The position numbers and the translations under genes were made by a program. Shown here in pieces: positions 1-7,213 of a stretch of 11,548 bases of DNA. This stretch comes from Legionellales bacterium (lineage in GTDB: Bacteria > Pseudomonadota > Gammaproteobacteria > Legionellales > Legionellaceae): contig DNMA01000119.1 in NCBI GenBank assembly GCA_003489505.1, positions 1 through 11,548 on the forward strand, given 5' to 3'. Below the pieces are notes generated by a model that was given only the letters and a program-made list of their open reading frames with translations, ran no database searches and had not been told where the DNA came from. The first letter of the stretch is position 1; the number at the start of each line of letters is the position of its first letter.

Positions 1-77
1 TTACTACCGAGATCCGGATTTTGTATTTTACATAGTGTATAACATTTATTGTAATTAACTGAAACAGGACAATTATC

Positions 78-257
78 ATGAGATTTTTTCCAGCAAAACT
101 AACTAAAGATTTTGTTCAAGTGGGTTTGTTATTAGTAGCGCCGCAATTAACTAGTTTATATTTAACGCATGAACTGCATAAAAAAAATATCATGCCTGGA
201 CAACAAAATAATCATGATAAGAATCAACCGCCATCACCTATGCGCAGATTGTTATAA
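78..257 (+). CDS. Small hypothetical protein, 59 aa
   Basis: I do not recognise this protein. It starts at ATG 78 with a modest purine-rich ribosome site (aggac, 66-70) 7 nt upstream and ends at TAA 255-257. The first half (residues about 14-33) is mildly hydrophobic and could be one weak membrane or signal segment following a basic start (MRFFPAKLTK). The second half is polar, rich in Asn, Gln, His and Pro, and ends with a basic PMRRLL tail. It stands alone: the next gene is on the opposite strand, facing it. No convincing promoter is visible in the 77 bases before it, although the window edge may hide one. A short chance ORF is possible. The start context, the composition and the stem-loop 27 nt past the stop favour a real small gene only moderately. 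Confidence 0.45.
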   Translation: MRFFPAKLTKDFVQVGLLLVAPQLTSLYLTHELHKKNIMPGQQNNHDKNQPPSPMRRLL

Positions 258-284
258 TTCAAGAGCTGGGTAAGTAGTGTTCAA

Positions 285-313
285 GAGTTACTCACAGAAA
301 AGATGAGTAACTC
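285..313. repeat. Perfect inverted repeat between convergent genes
   Basis: The arms gagttactca (285-294) and tgagtaactc (304-313) are exact reverse complements of 10 bp, separated by a 9-nt loop. The element lies between the end of the 59-residue gene on + and the end of the broken gene on -, where a bidirectional terminator would be expected. Neither strand has a T-run after the stem, so it is not a classical intrinsic terminator. It may act as an mRNA 3'-end stabiliser, a weak terminator or a protein-binding palindrome. Confidence 0.5.
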
Positions 314-342
314 GCCCAATCCTTAATATGTTGGTATGAGAT

Positions 343-751
343 TTATTCTTTTGAAAATATGCATGTAAAATGTCCAGGTTCATCCTCTTCAGTGCCTTGA
401 AAAGAGCGCCCATTGACCTCTACTGTCAGTTTTTTATAAGTTCAGCGAAATAATATCTGCTAACATGGGAAATATAGAGTTGGCTCTCATGCTGGTTTCA
501 ACAACATGGATAGAGAGCTTATTCGTATTAGGGTTCCAAAAAGCACCACCTTGAGAAAACTCATTATCCCCATATTTTGTAATGTTTGTGTGGTGATAAA
601 CTCCCCCCAGTGGGTATTCCTCACTTGAACCATCGTCATAGGTAATCTTAAATTTTGATTCGCTCTGCTCGATAGTGGCGGATAATAATTCGCTTTGTCC
701 TTGACAGCTGCCCGCCCAATTTAAGCTAAAATTCAAGTGAAAAAAAGCCAT
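343..751 (-). pseudogene. Hypothetical protein gene, probably frameshifted
   Basis: The open frame from ATG (749-751) to the stop at 434-436 encodes 105 residues of unknown family. It is polar and beta-rich looking, with segments such as KFKITYDDGSSEEYPLGG and NPNTNKLSIHVVETS, and follows a mildly hydrophobic start (MAFFHLNFSLNWAGSC) that could be a poor signal peptide. Beyond the stop, a shifted frame continues for 31 codons with protein-like content (TVEVNGRSFQGTEEDEPG) to a TAA at 343-345. Removing one base of the AA pair at 438-439 joins the two parts into about 135 residues. I therefore read this as a recently broken gene, or a sequencing error, instead of a 105-residue protein. An alternative is that the 105-residue form is intact and the downstream frame is coincidence. 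The gene diverges from the MFS transporter; its own promoter is not clear. Confidence 0.5.
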
Positions 752-778
752 GAAAAAATATAAAAAATCAATCAGTTA

Positions 779-807
779 TTGCCTCTTATCATCAAGCTCG
801 ATACAAT
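779..807 (+). promoter_or_regulatory. Likely sigma70 promoter of the MFS gene
   Basis: TTGCCT (779-784, 4/6 match to the -35 consensus) and TACAAT (802-807, 5/6 match to the -10) are separated by exactly 17 nt. Transcription would start near 814, about 16 nt before ATG 830. The promoter covers the only upstream in-frame alternative start (TTG 779), which argues that translation begins at 830. Confidence 0.5.
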
Positions 808-829
808 TTGCATTTTTTATGGATTACTC

Positions 830-2353
830 ATGCATAAGAATGACTCAACGCTTCCGTCTTTGCTAGAATATACCAAGTTCTTTAAATTATTTGAGCATCA
901 TCAACTCAAGCCTTTTTTGCCTGAGCCATTTCGAGTCTATTCAGAAACAATTTCTCAAGTGAAAGGAAGTCCATTCTATGGTTTGATAGGAGCCATGGTT
1001 GATTGTGCCTCTGGATTGTTTTTATTTGCCCTAGGAGGCATTTTGGCAAAGTCCTTTACCAGCCTTTCTCCTTTGGAGCGTTATGTTTTAGCCGCATCGC
1101 CGATGCTCCCAGGTGGGTGCTTGCGGATTTGGGCAGCAGCACAGTCTGATAAAGGGCAAGGGAAGCAAGCGATTTTAAATCTTTTAGGAGTGAGTTTGCT
1201 GGGGGTTTTAGGGCATGCAGTGATGCTATCGATGGCCATTGATTTATCAAGCATCAATACCCGAAATAGCTATTATTATCTTTTTCTTATCAATAATATC
1301 TTAACGGGTGCGGGGATTGCGACCTACTCTGCCGGGATGGCATTAGGTGCACAAGCAGCACCTCATGATGACCCAACATCGTTTTTTAAGCATCTTGAAC
1401 TGAGCTCTGAAAAATTGGGTCAGTCACTTCAGGTCAACTGTACTGAAAAATCTTTAGCCCCTATTATCCGAAATCAACCCCGACAATATCTTGCTCTGAT
1501 TGCATGTGCCTCTAATTTTGCACCTGGAATGACTTTAGTGACTGCATCTTTTTTAATGCCCATTATGGGCTTAAGAAATACTTATGTTTTTTTTGCTGGA
1601 ATGACAGGTCTTGGTATGTTGACCACTTGGTTTTGTGTAGAGAACTCAATATTAGATCAATTAAAACAAATTGACCCAGCACTCGATACGCAAATGGCCA
1701 AAGAAATTGCGACCTATATGGGACAGCGTATTTTTCCTTCAACGAGTTCTTTTTATCAAAGATTTCAAGATTTAGAAAAAAAGCAGAAATCAGAAATTTT
1801 TAAAGCCACCATTGATTATACGCTCACCTTTGGTTTGTTATCAGCGCTTACTGCAATTGGGCCTATCATTTTACAAAATAAAGGCGCAACTTTAACTCAA
1901 TCAGTCTTAACCATGGCTGGTGTTTCAATGCTTTCTTCTTTGATGCGAGGGGTCATGGTTGCCATGCCTTCTGTGATAAAAACCGAATACTGGATGCTAA
2001 GCGCTCTAGGTATCATGATGATAGGAAGCTTTGTTTTAAAATTTGCAGAAGACATTTCTCTGATTCAAGCCAATATGCTGTTATTTGGTATTTTTAATGG
2101 TATTGGAAACTTTTGTGTGGTTGATAGGGTGTCTTATAAAATCCCGCAAGAGGTTGGCTTGGCAACCGGAATATCCAGCGGCATTGCAGCATTTTTGGCT
2201 TTTCCGATGAGTATTATCATGGCCCAAGAAAATAATTGTTTTATGGGGATTTGTGCTTTAGGTTTTAGCTATCATCTCTACCAAAATATGATTGAACATT
2301 GTAAGACCAAAACACATGCAAAAGTTCATGGTATAGAAATGTCGCCTGCTTAA
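830..2353 (+). CDS. MFS transporter, NarK-like subgroup
   Basis: This is a polytopic inner-membrane protein of 507 residues with about 11-12 hydrophobic segments. The stretch SPLERYVLAASPMLPGG followed by RIWAAAQSDKGQGK (about residues 80-112) resembles the TM2-loop region of nitrate/nitrite (NarK/NasA-type) major facilitator proteins. The glycine-rich ILTGAGIATYSAGMALG (about 157-173) fits TM4 of that group. Two long hydrophilic loops (about 186-222 and 274-330) are larger than usual, the second being the central loop between the two six-helix halves. The substrate cannot be read from the sequence, and nitrate transport is not implied. An upstream in-frame TTG at 779 would add 17 residues, but a probable promoter covers it, so I chose ATG 830, which has a weak ggatt site 4 nt upstream. 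The gene is monocistronic: a new promoter follows within 25 nt of its stop. Confidence 0.8.
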   Translation: MHKNDSTLPSLLEYTKFFKLFEHHQLKPFLPEPFRVYSETISQVKGSPFYGLIGAMVDCASGLFLFALGGILAKSFTSLSPLERYVLAASPMLPGGCLRIWAAAQSDKGQGKQAILNLLGVSLLGVLGHAVMLSMAIDLSSINTRNSYYYLFLINNILTGAGIATYSAGMALGAQAAPHDDPTSFFKHLELSSEKLGQSLQVNCTEKSLAPIIRNQPRQYLALIACASNFAPGMTLVTASFLMPIMGLRNTYVFFAGMTGLGMLTTWFCVENSILDQLKQIDPALDTQMAKEIATYMGQRIFPSTSSFYQRFQDLEKKQKSEIFKATIDYTLTFGLLSALTAIGPIILQNKGATLTQSVLTMAGVSMLSSLMRGVMVAMPSVIKTEYWMLSALGIMMIGSFVLKFAEDISLIQANMLLFGIFNGIGNFCVVDRVSYKIPQEVGLATGISSGIAAFLAFPMSIIMAQENNCFMGICALGFSYHLYQNMIEHCKTKTHAKVHGIEMSPA

Positions 2354-2376
2354 TCACTTTAGAGAAAATAAGCTGC

Positions 2377-2406
2377 TTGATATTTCAAAGCAGGCAACCG
2401 TATAAT
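2377..2406 (+). promoter_or_regulatory. Strong sigma70-type promoter for the ppsA operon
   Basis: TTGATA (2377-2382, 5/6) and a perfect TATAAT (2401-2406) are separated by 18 nt. The predicted transcript starts near 2413, giving a leader of about 140 nt before ppsA. It is the best promoter match I found by eye in the window and is well placed to drive ppsA, the antiporter, nadC and murG. Confidence 0.65.
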
Positions 2407-2412
2407 ATCTCA

Positions 2413-2551
2413 TCCACATTTAGGATTAACCGTGAGGCACACGGAGATAGCTTGTACGATGAACTACAGAGTGGTTTAAAAGCAAGAACCTCCTTCCAGA
2501 GGAAGTCAATCATATATGTCAAAATCTTTAAAATGGTTTCAAGGAGTTTGA
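2413..2551 (+). promoter_or_regulatory. Structured 5' leader of ppsA
   Basis: The leader holds a hairpin ccgtg/cacgg (within 2431-2445) and a tight hairpin cttcc-aga-ggaag (2493-2505). The segment ctcctt (2490-2495) is the exact complement of the ppsA Shine-Dalgarno aaggag (2541-2546). Pairing of the two would exclude the 2493-2505 hairpin, so two alternative folds are conceivable: one frees and one hides the ribosome site. No known riboswitch class is recognised. This is inference from complementarity only. Confidence 0.3.
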
Positions 2552-4930
2552 ATGGGTAGCATGCCACAAATTATCTCTTTACGGGAATTATCACTCAATG
2601 ATTTACCAGTTGTTGGTGGAAAAAATGCCTCACTGGGTGAGATGATTCAACATTTAAGCAGCGCTGGTGTGAAGGTTCCTGGTGGTTTTGCAACAACCGC
2701 ACAAGCATTTCGTGACTTTTTAGCACATCAAGGATTAGATGAAAAAATCTATGCACAATTAAAAGATTTGGATGTTGATGACGTTCAAAAGCTTGCTAAA
2801 GTTGGCCTGTCTATTCGCCAAGCGATGATTGATGCACCTTTTCATCAATCCTTTATTAGTGAAATTCAAAAAGCTTATCAACAAATGACTCAAGAAATTG
2901 GTCGTCAGGATTTTTCTGTAGCAGTGAGGTCTTCTGCCACAGCAGAAGATTTGCCTGAAGCCTCTTTTGCTGGACAGCAAGAAACCTTCTTAAATGTTTG
3001 TGGTTTTGATGAGGTTTTACATTCAATTAAACTGGTATTTGCCTCACTATTTAATGATAGAGCGATAGCTTATCGAGTTCACCATCATTTTCCACATGAC
3101 CAAGTGGCTTTATCTTGTGGTATTCAATACATGGCGCGAAGTGATGTGGGAGCGAGTGGGGTCTTATTTACTTTGGATACTGAATCAGGATTCTCTGAGG
3201 TTGTCTTTATTACTGCCGCCTATGGTTTGGGTGAATTGGTGGTTCAAGGAGCGGTCAACCCTGATGAATATTATGTGTATAAGCCTGCCTTAAACCAAGG
3301 TCTTGACCCAGTATTGCGACGTAAAATTGGTCGTAAAGAAATTAAAATGGTTTATGGTGATAAAGGTGTTCAAACTGTTGCAGTCGAGCCTAAACTACAG
3401 CAAAAATTTGTTTTAAATGATGAAGACCTTATTAAATTATCACAACATGCTGTAGCCATTGAAAAACATTATGGACGTCCCATGGATATTGAATGGGCAA
3501 AAGACGGTATCGATGGTGAAATTTATATTTTGCAAGCACGTCCTGAAACAGTCAAAAGCCGATCGGATTTAAAAGTATTAGAGCGTTATGTATTAAATGC
3601 TAAAAGCAAGGTTTTAGCAGAAGGCCGAAGCATTGGTCAACGCATTGGAGTGGGTCGAGCTCGTATTATCCAAGACTTAAGCGAATTGCATCGTGTTGAA
3701 AAAGGCGATGTATTAATTTCTGATATGACTGATCCCGATTGGGAACCGGTCATGAAACGTGCATCAGCGATTGTCACCAATCGGGGTGGACGCACTTGCC
3801 ATGCAGCAATTATTGCTAGAGAGTTGGGAATTCCTGCAGTCGTTGGTTGTGTAGATGCGACCTCATCCATTAAAGATGGAGAACATGTCACAGTTTCTTG
3901 TGCTGAAGGCGAAAGCGGCTATGTTTATCAGGGAGAGCTTGATTTTGAGCGCCAGGTTTTAGATGTACAAGAGCTTCCTAAATTACCTGTCAAAGTGATG
4001 ATGAATGTTGGGCATCCTGACAGAGCCTTTTTATTTCAATCATTACCCAATGCTGGTGTTGGCTTAGCGCGTTTAGAGTTTTTAATTTCAAATACCATTG
4101 GCATCCATCCACGTGCTTTATTAGATTTTGCTACATTAGCAGACGATCGCTTAAAAATTCAGATTCGTGATAAAATTGCAGCATATGCTTCACCTCGTGA
4201 ATTTTACATTGAGCGTTTAAAAGAAGGTATCTCAACCATTGCAGCGGCTTTTTATCCGGAGCCTGTGATTGTTCGTTTATCAGATTTTAAATCCAATGAA
4301 TACGCCAATCTATTAGGTGGACATCTTTATGAACCCCATGAAGAAAACCCAATGCTCGGTTTTAGAGGCGCATCGCGTTATGTTTCACCTGCATTTAAAG
4401 ATTGTTTCCAGATGGAATGTGAAGCTGTTAAGCGTGTTCGAGAAAATATGGGTTTGAAAAATGTTGAAATCATGATTCCTTTCGTTAGAACCGTCAAAGA
4501 AGCTGTTTCTGTGATTGAGGTATTAAAAGAAAATGGCCTTGAGCGAGGCAAAGATGGTTTAAGAATCATTATGATGTGTGAATTGCCTACTAATGCTTTA
4601 TTGGCTAATGAATTTTTGGAACACTTTGATGGATTTTCGATTGGTTCAAATGATTTAACGCAATTAACGCTAGGGTTAGACAGAGATTCAGGTTTAGTGG
4701 CTCAACAATTTGATGAGCGTGACCCGGCTGTGAAAGCTTTATTGAAATTGGCTATCAGTGCTTGTAAAAAACAAGGTAAATATATTGGTATCTGCGGACA
4801 AGGACCTTCTGATCATCGTGATTTTGCATTGTGGTTATTACAAGAGGGAATTGATAGTTTATCATTAAATCCAGATTGTGTAGTGGAGACCATGTTTTGG
4901 CTAGCCAAACAAACTGAACATATAGAATAG
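2552..4930 (+). CDS. ppsA: Phosphoenolpyruvate synthase
   Basis: PEP synthase (pyruvate, water dikinase, EC 2.7.9.2) turns pyruvate and ATP into PEP, AMP and phosphate in the cytosol and is the entry to gluconeogenesis from C3 compounds. At 792 residues it has the usual length. The N-terminal ATP-grasp domain (about 15-345) carries [20 protein letters not shown] and ends with [11 protein letters not shown]. The swivelling phosphohistidine domain (about 375-460) carries [11 protein letters not shown], with the phosphorylated His at 417. The C-terminal PEP/pyruvate TIM barrel (about 480-785) has [23 protein letters not shown] and GICGQGPSD with the catalytic Cys at 748. ATG 2552 is preceded by aaggag at 5 nt, while the next ATG (2561) is too far from it, which fixes the start. 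It is the first gene of the operon, with the antiporter beginning 7 nt after its stop. No truncation or missing key residue is seen. Confidence 0.97.
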   Translation: MGSMPQIISLRELSLNDLPVVGGKNASLGEMIQHLSSAGVKVPGGFATTAQAFRDFLAHQGLDEKIYAQLKDLDVDDVQKLAKVGLSIRQAMIDAPFHQSFISEIQKAYQQMTQEIGRQDFSVAVRSSATAEDLPEASFAGQQETFLNVCGFDEVLHSIKLVFASLFNDRAIAYRVHHHFPHDQVALSCGIQYMARSDVGASGVLFTLDTESGFSEVVFITAAYGLGELVVQGAVNPDEYYVYKPALNQGLDPVLRRKIGRKEIKMVYGDKGVQTVAVEPKLQQKFVLNDEDLIKLSQHAVAIEKHYGRPMDIEWAKDGIDGEIYILQARPETVKSRSDLKVLERYVLNAKSKVLAEGRSIGQRIGVGRARIIQDLSELHRVEKGDVLISDMTDPDWEPVMKRASAIVTNRGGRTCHAAIIARELGIPAVVGCVDATSSIKDGEHVTVSCAEGESGYVYQGELDFERQVLDVQELPKLPVKVMMNVGHPDRAFLFQSLPNAGVGLARLEFLISNTIGIHPRALLDFATLADDRLKIQIRDKIAAYASPREFYIERLKEGISTIAAAFYPEPVIVRLSDFKSNEYANLLGGHLYEPHEENPMLGFRGASRYVSPAFKDCFQMECEAVKRVRENMGLKNVEIMIPFVRTVKEAVSVIEVLKENGLERGKDGLRIIMMCELPTNALLANEFLEHFDGFSIGSNDLTQLTLGLDRDSGLVAQQFDERDPAVKALLKLAISACKKQGKYIGICGQGPSDHRDFALWLLQEGIDSLSLNPDCVVETMFWLAKQTEHIE

Positions 4931-4937
4931 GAATGCT

Positions 4938-6377
4938 ATGCTCAAGAAGAGATGGATATTATTAGGGTTATTGATACCTTTTTGCACATGGGCTAAGGGT
5001 ATCAATGCCCATTTTGATCCCGTCTCTTCTATTATTTTTTGGGTCACTTGTATTTATTGTTTAAGTATTTTGGGCCAATTTTTTGCTAAATTATTCAATC
5101 AGCCAGCAGTGTTGGGTGAACTCTTAATGGGTATCATCTTTGGCAATTTGTGTTACTACTTTAAGGTTCCCGAGGTCAGTTTTTTACGAGAGGGGGCTGG
5201 TATTTTTGAGATACTGCCTGATTTATTGTCCGGGAATTCTCTTTCTCATGCAGTCACCAGTTTTATTCCCAAAGGACATGATGTTTTATTAATTCAAAAT
5301 GCCTTACAAGGTTCGAATGGGGCAGATTTAATTAAAATTGCCTATGTCTTGGATGTGTTTTCACGTTATGGTTTGATTTATTTACTATTTATGGTGGGTT
5401 TGGAGTCTTCTTGGGCTGAGTTAAAAATGGTTGGAAAACCCGCTATTAAAGTCGCAACTCTAGGGGTCATTGCACCCATTATGTTAGGTTTTGCCGTCTT
5501 ATTTACTTTTTACCCATATTATTCTTTTCATACCAATGTTTTTGTCGCAGCCACTTTGAGTGCAACGAGTGTGGGTATTACTGCGCGGGTACTTAAAGAC
5601 TTAAAAAAAATTCGTACCAAGGAAGCCAAAATTATTTTAGGGGCTGCCATGATAGACGATGTGCTGGGTTTATTTATTTTAGCCATTGTCAGCAGTATTG
5701 TACTACAGGGTCATTTGAGTGCTTATTTACTCATACAAATCTTTTTAAATAGCGTCTTGTTTTTTGTTCTAGCCATTAATTTGGGTCCTAAATTGATTCG
5801 CCGCTTAGTGCCTTTTACAGAGTTTTTAGAGCCTTGGGAAGCAAAATTGGTGCTGGCCTTTGTTTTTCTGATGTTTATGTCTTGGCTGGCAAGCTTAATG
5901 CAGCTCTCATCTATCATTGGTGCATTTATGGCCGGCTTAATCTTAGATGATGAATTATTCATGCGAGAGGGTAAGCCTTATACCACTTTAAAAATTAAAG
6001 ATTTGATGGGGCCTTTGCAATTTCTATTAGCACCTTTATTCTTTTTTATCATGGGGGTACAAGTCAAGCTTGAAACCTTTATGCATATGAAAGTCATCAA
6101 TTTAGCACTGATTCTAACAGTGATAGCAGTCATTGGAAAATTATTGGGGGGGCTGGGAGCTTCTCGAAAATCTAATCGTTTATTTATTGGTATTGGCATG
6201 ATTCCTCGCGGTGAAGTGGGTTTGATTTTTGCATCGATGGGTAAAAGTTTAGGTGTGGTTTCTGATCAAATGTTTACAGCTATTGTCGTGATGGTGATTT
6301 TAACCACAGTCGTTGCCCCTCCTTGGATGAAGCATGTTATTGAGAAATCCGGAGCTTTAGAGGGTGATGCATCATGA
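4938..6377 (+). CDS. CPA2-family cation:proton antiporter
   Basis: A 479-residue inner-membrane antiporter of the CPA2 (Kef/NapA-like) superfamily, expected to exchange Na+ or K+ for protons. The N-terminus (MLKKRWILLGLLIPFCTWAKG) looks like a cleavable signal peptide or an extra first helix. The conserved core follows: the NQPAVLGELLMGIIFGN helix (54-70), TLSATSVGITARVLK (206-220, the unwound helix) and GAAMIDDVLGL (235-245). The adjacent Asp240-Asp241 pair is typical of electrogenic Na+/H+ exchangers such as NapA, whereas KefB/KefC have Gln-Asp. There is no C-terminal TrkA-N/RCK domain, so glutathione-gated KefC-type control is unlikely. An insertion of roughly 60 residues (about 75-135) separates the second and third helices. 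The ribosome site agga lies 5 nt before ATG 4938. The gene follows ppsA by 7 nt and its stop overlaps the nadC start (ATGA). Confidence 0.87.
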   Translation: MLKKRWILLGLLIPFCTWAKGINAHFDPVSSIIFWVTCIYCLSILGQFFAKLFNQPAVLGELLMGIIFGNLCYYFKVPEVSFLREGAGIFEILPDLLSGNSLSHAVTSFIPKGHDVLLIQNALQGSNGADLIKIAYVLDVFSRYGLIYLLFMVGLESSWAELKMVGKPAIKVATLGVIAPIMLGFAVLFTFYPYYSFHTNVFVAATLSATSVGITARVLKDLKKIRTKEAKIILGAAMIDDVLGLFILAIVSSIVLQGHLSAYLLIQIFLNSVLFFVLAINLGPKLIRRLVPFTEFLEPWEAKLVLAFVFLMFMSWLASLMQLSSIIGAFMAGLILDDELFMREGKPYTTLKIKDLMGPLQFLLAPLFFFIMGVQVKLETFMHMKVINLALILTVIAVIGKLLGGLGASRKSNRLFIGIGMIPRGEVGLIFASMGKSLGVVSDQMFTAIVVMVILTTVVAPPWMKHVIEKSGALEGDAS

Positions 6378-7213
6378 AGTTTGAATTAAAAAAATTAGTT
6401 GAATTAGCCTTGGCAGAAGATATTGGAACAGGTGATATTACCGCCCAGTTAATTCCCAAAGATAAACAAGGTCAAGCGGTCATTCTGGCTAAAGAAGCAG
6501 CGGTTGTCTGTGGTATTGAATATGTCAATGAAGTGATTCGACAAGTTGATACTACAATTGAAATTAAATGGTTAGTTCAAGAGGGTGGTTATCAAAAAAA
6601 ACCTTGCGATTGGGCGATTTTAAGAGGTCCCTTGCGCTCGATTTTAACGGTAGAGCGTACGGCATTAAATTTTTTACAAACTTTATCGGCCATTGCTACC
6701 AAAACCCGTTCCTATGTCAGTTGGGTTCAAGGTTCTAAAACGAAAATTCTTGATACTCGAAAAACAATTCCTGGGCTTCGTTATCCTGAAAAATATGCTG
6801 TGCGGTGTGGTGGGGGGAACAATCATCGCATGGGCTTATATGATGAATTTTTAATTAAAGAAAATCACATTGAGGCGATGGGATCAATTTCAAAAGCTAT
6901 TGAAGCGGCGCAAAAATTGCATGCAGATAAACCTATCGTGGTAGAGGTACAAAATATCCTTGAGTTCAAAGAGGCGCGAAAATATCCTGTGACACGAATT
7001 ATGCTAGATAATTTCTCTGATGAGATGATAGAAGAGACCGTTGCAGAAAATCAAAATCCTCAGCGTGTCATAGAGGTATCCGGTGGTATCGACGAAAAGC
7101 GTATTCAAAAGCTTGTGGCACTGGGGGTAGATTGTATATCTATTGGAGATTTAACGAAATCAATTCGTGCAATTGATTTGAGTTTACTGGTAAGGGATGA
7201 ATCAAATGGATAG
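6374..7213 (+). CDS. nadC: Nicotinate-nucleotide pyrophosphorylase (carboxylating)
   Basis: Quinolinate phosphoribosyltransferase (EC 2.4.2.19) makes nicotinate mononucleotide from quinolinate and PRPP in de novo NAD synthesis. It is a cytosolic, normally dimeric enzyme. The 279-residue length fits, being slightly shorter than E. coli NadC. Visible motifs, in order, are LAEDIGTGDIT (13-23), ERTALNFLQ (94-102), DTRKTIPGLR (127-136), GGGNNHRMGLYDEFLIKENH (146-165), IMLDNFS (209-215), EVSGGI (234-239) and SIGDLTKS (256-263). Together these form the quinolinate/PRPP pocket of the alpha/beta barrel. Cys78-Asp79 replaces the common Gly-Asp before WAILRGP, probably harmless. Its ATG overlaps the antiporter stop by 4 nt, so translation is likely coupled, and its 3' end overlaps murG. 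No nadA or nadB is in the window. Confidence 0.95.
   Translation: MKFELKKLVELALAEDIGTGDITAQLIPKDKQGQAVILAKEAAVVCGIEYVNEVIRQVDTTIEIKWLVQEGGYQKKPCDWAILRGPLRSILTVERTALNFLQTLSAIATKTRSYVSWVQGSKTKILDTRKTIPGLRYPEKYAVRCGGGNNHRMGLYDEFLIKENHIEAMGSISKAIEAAQKLHADKPIVVEVQNILEFKEARKYPVTRIMLDNFSDEMIEETVAENQNPQRVIEVSGGIDEKRIQKLVALGVDCISIGDLTKSIRAIDLSLLVRDESNG

Noticed and set aside
779..829. TTG start at 779 adding 17 residues to the MFS protein
   Set aside because: The TTG is part of a likely -35 box and the added residues match no expected domain; ATG 830 is 16 nt after the predicted transcript start.
750..866. A 38-codon frame on + beginning MKKYKKS with a hydrophobic middle
   Set aside because: It overlaps the divergent start of the minus-strand gene, the probable MFS promoter and the MFS start, and has no ribosome site; it reads as chance.
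2371..2395. Imperfect stem tgcttga/tcaaagca after the MFS stop as a terminator
   Set aside because: The stem needs a bulge, has no T-run, and overlaps the -35 box of the ppsA promoter.
2459..2479. Six-codon upstream reading frame in the ppsA leader
   Set aside because: It has no well-spaced ribosome site and no regulatory codon run, so I could not support a leader peptide.
2377..2567. About 60-codon frames on both strands in the ppsA leader
   Set aside because: They cover the promoter and leader, show no recognisable protein features, and are explained by chance open frames.
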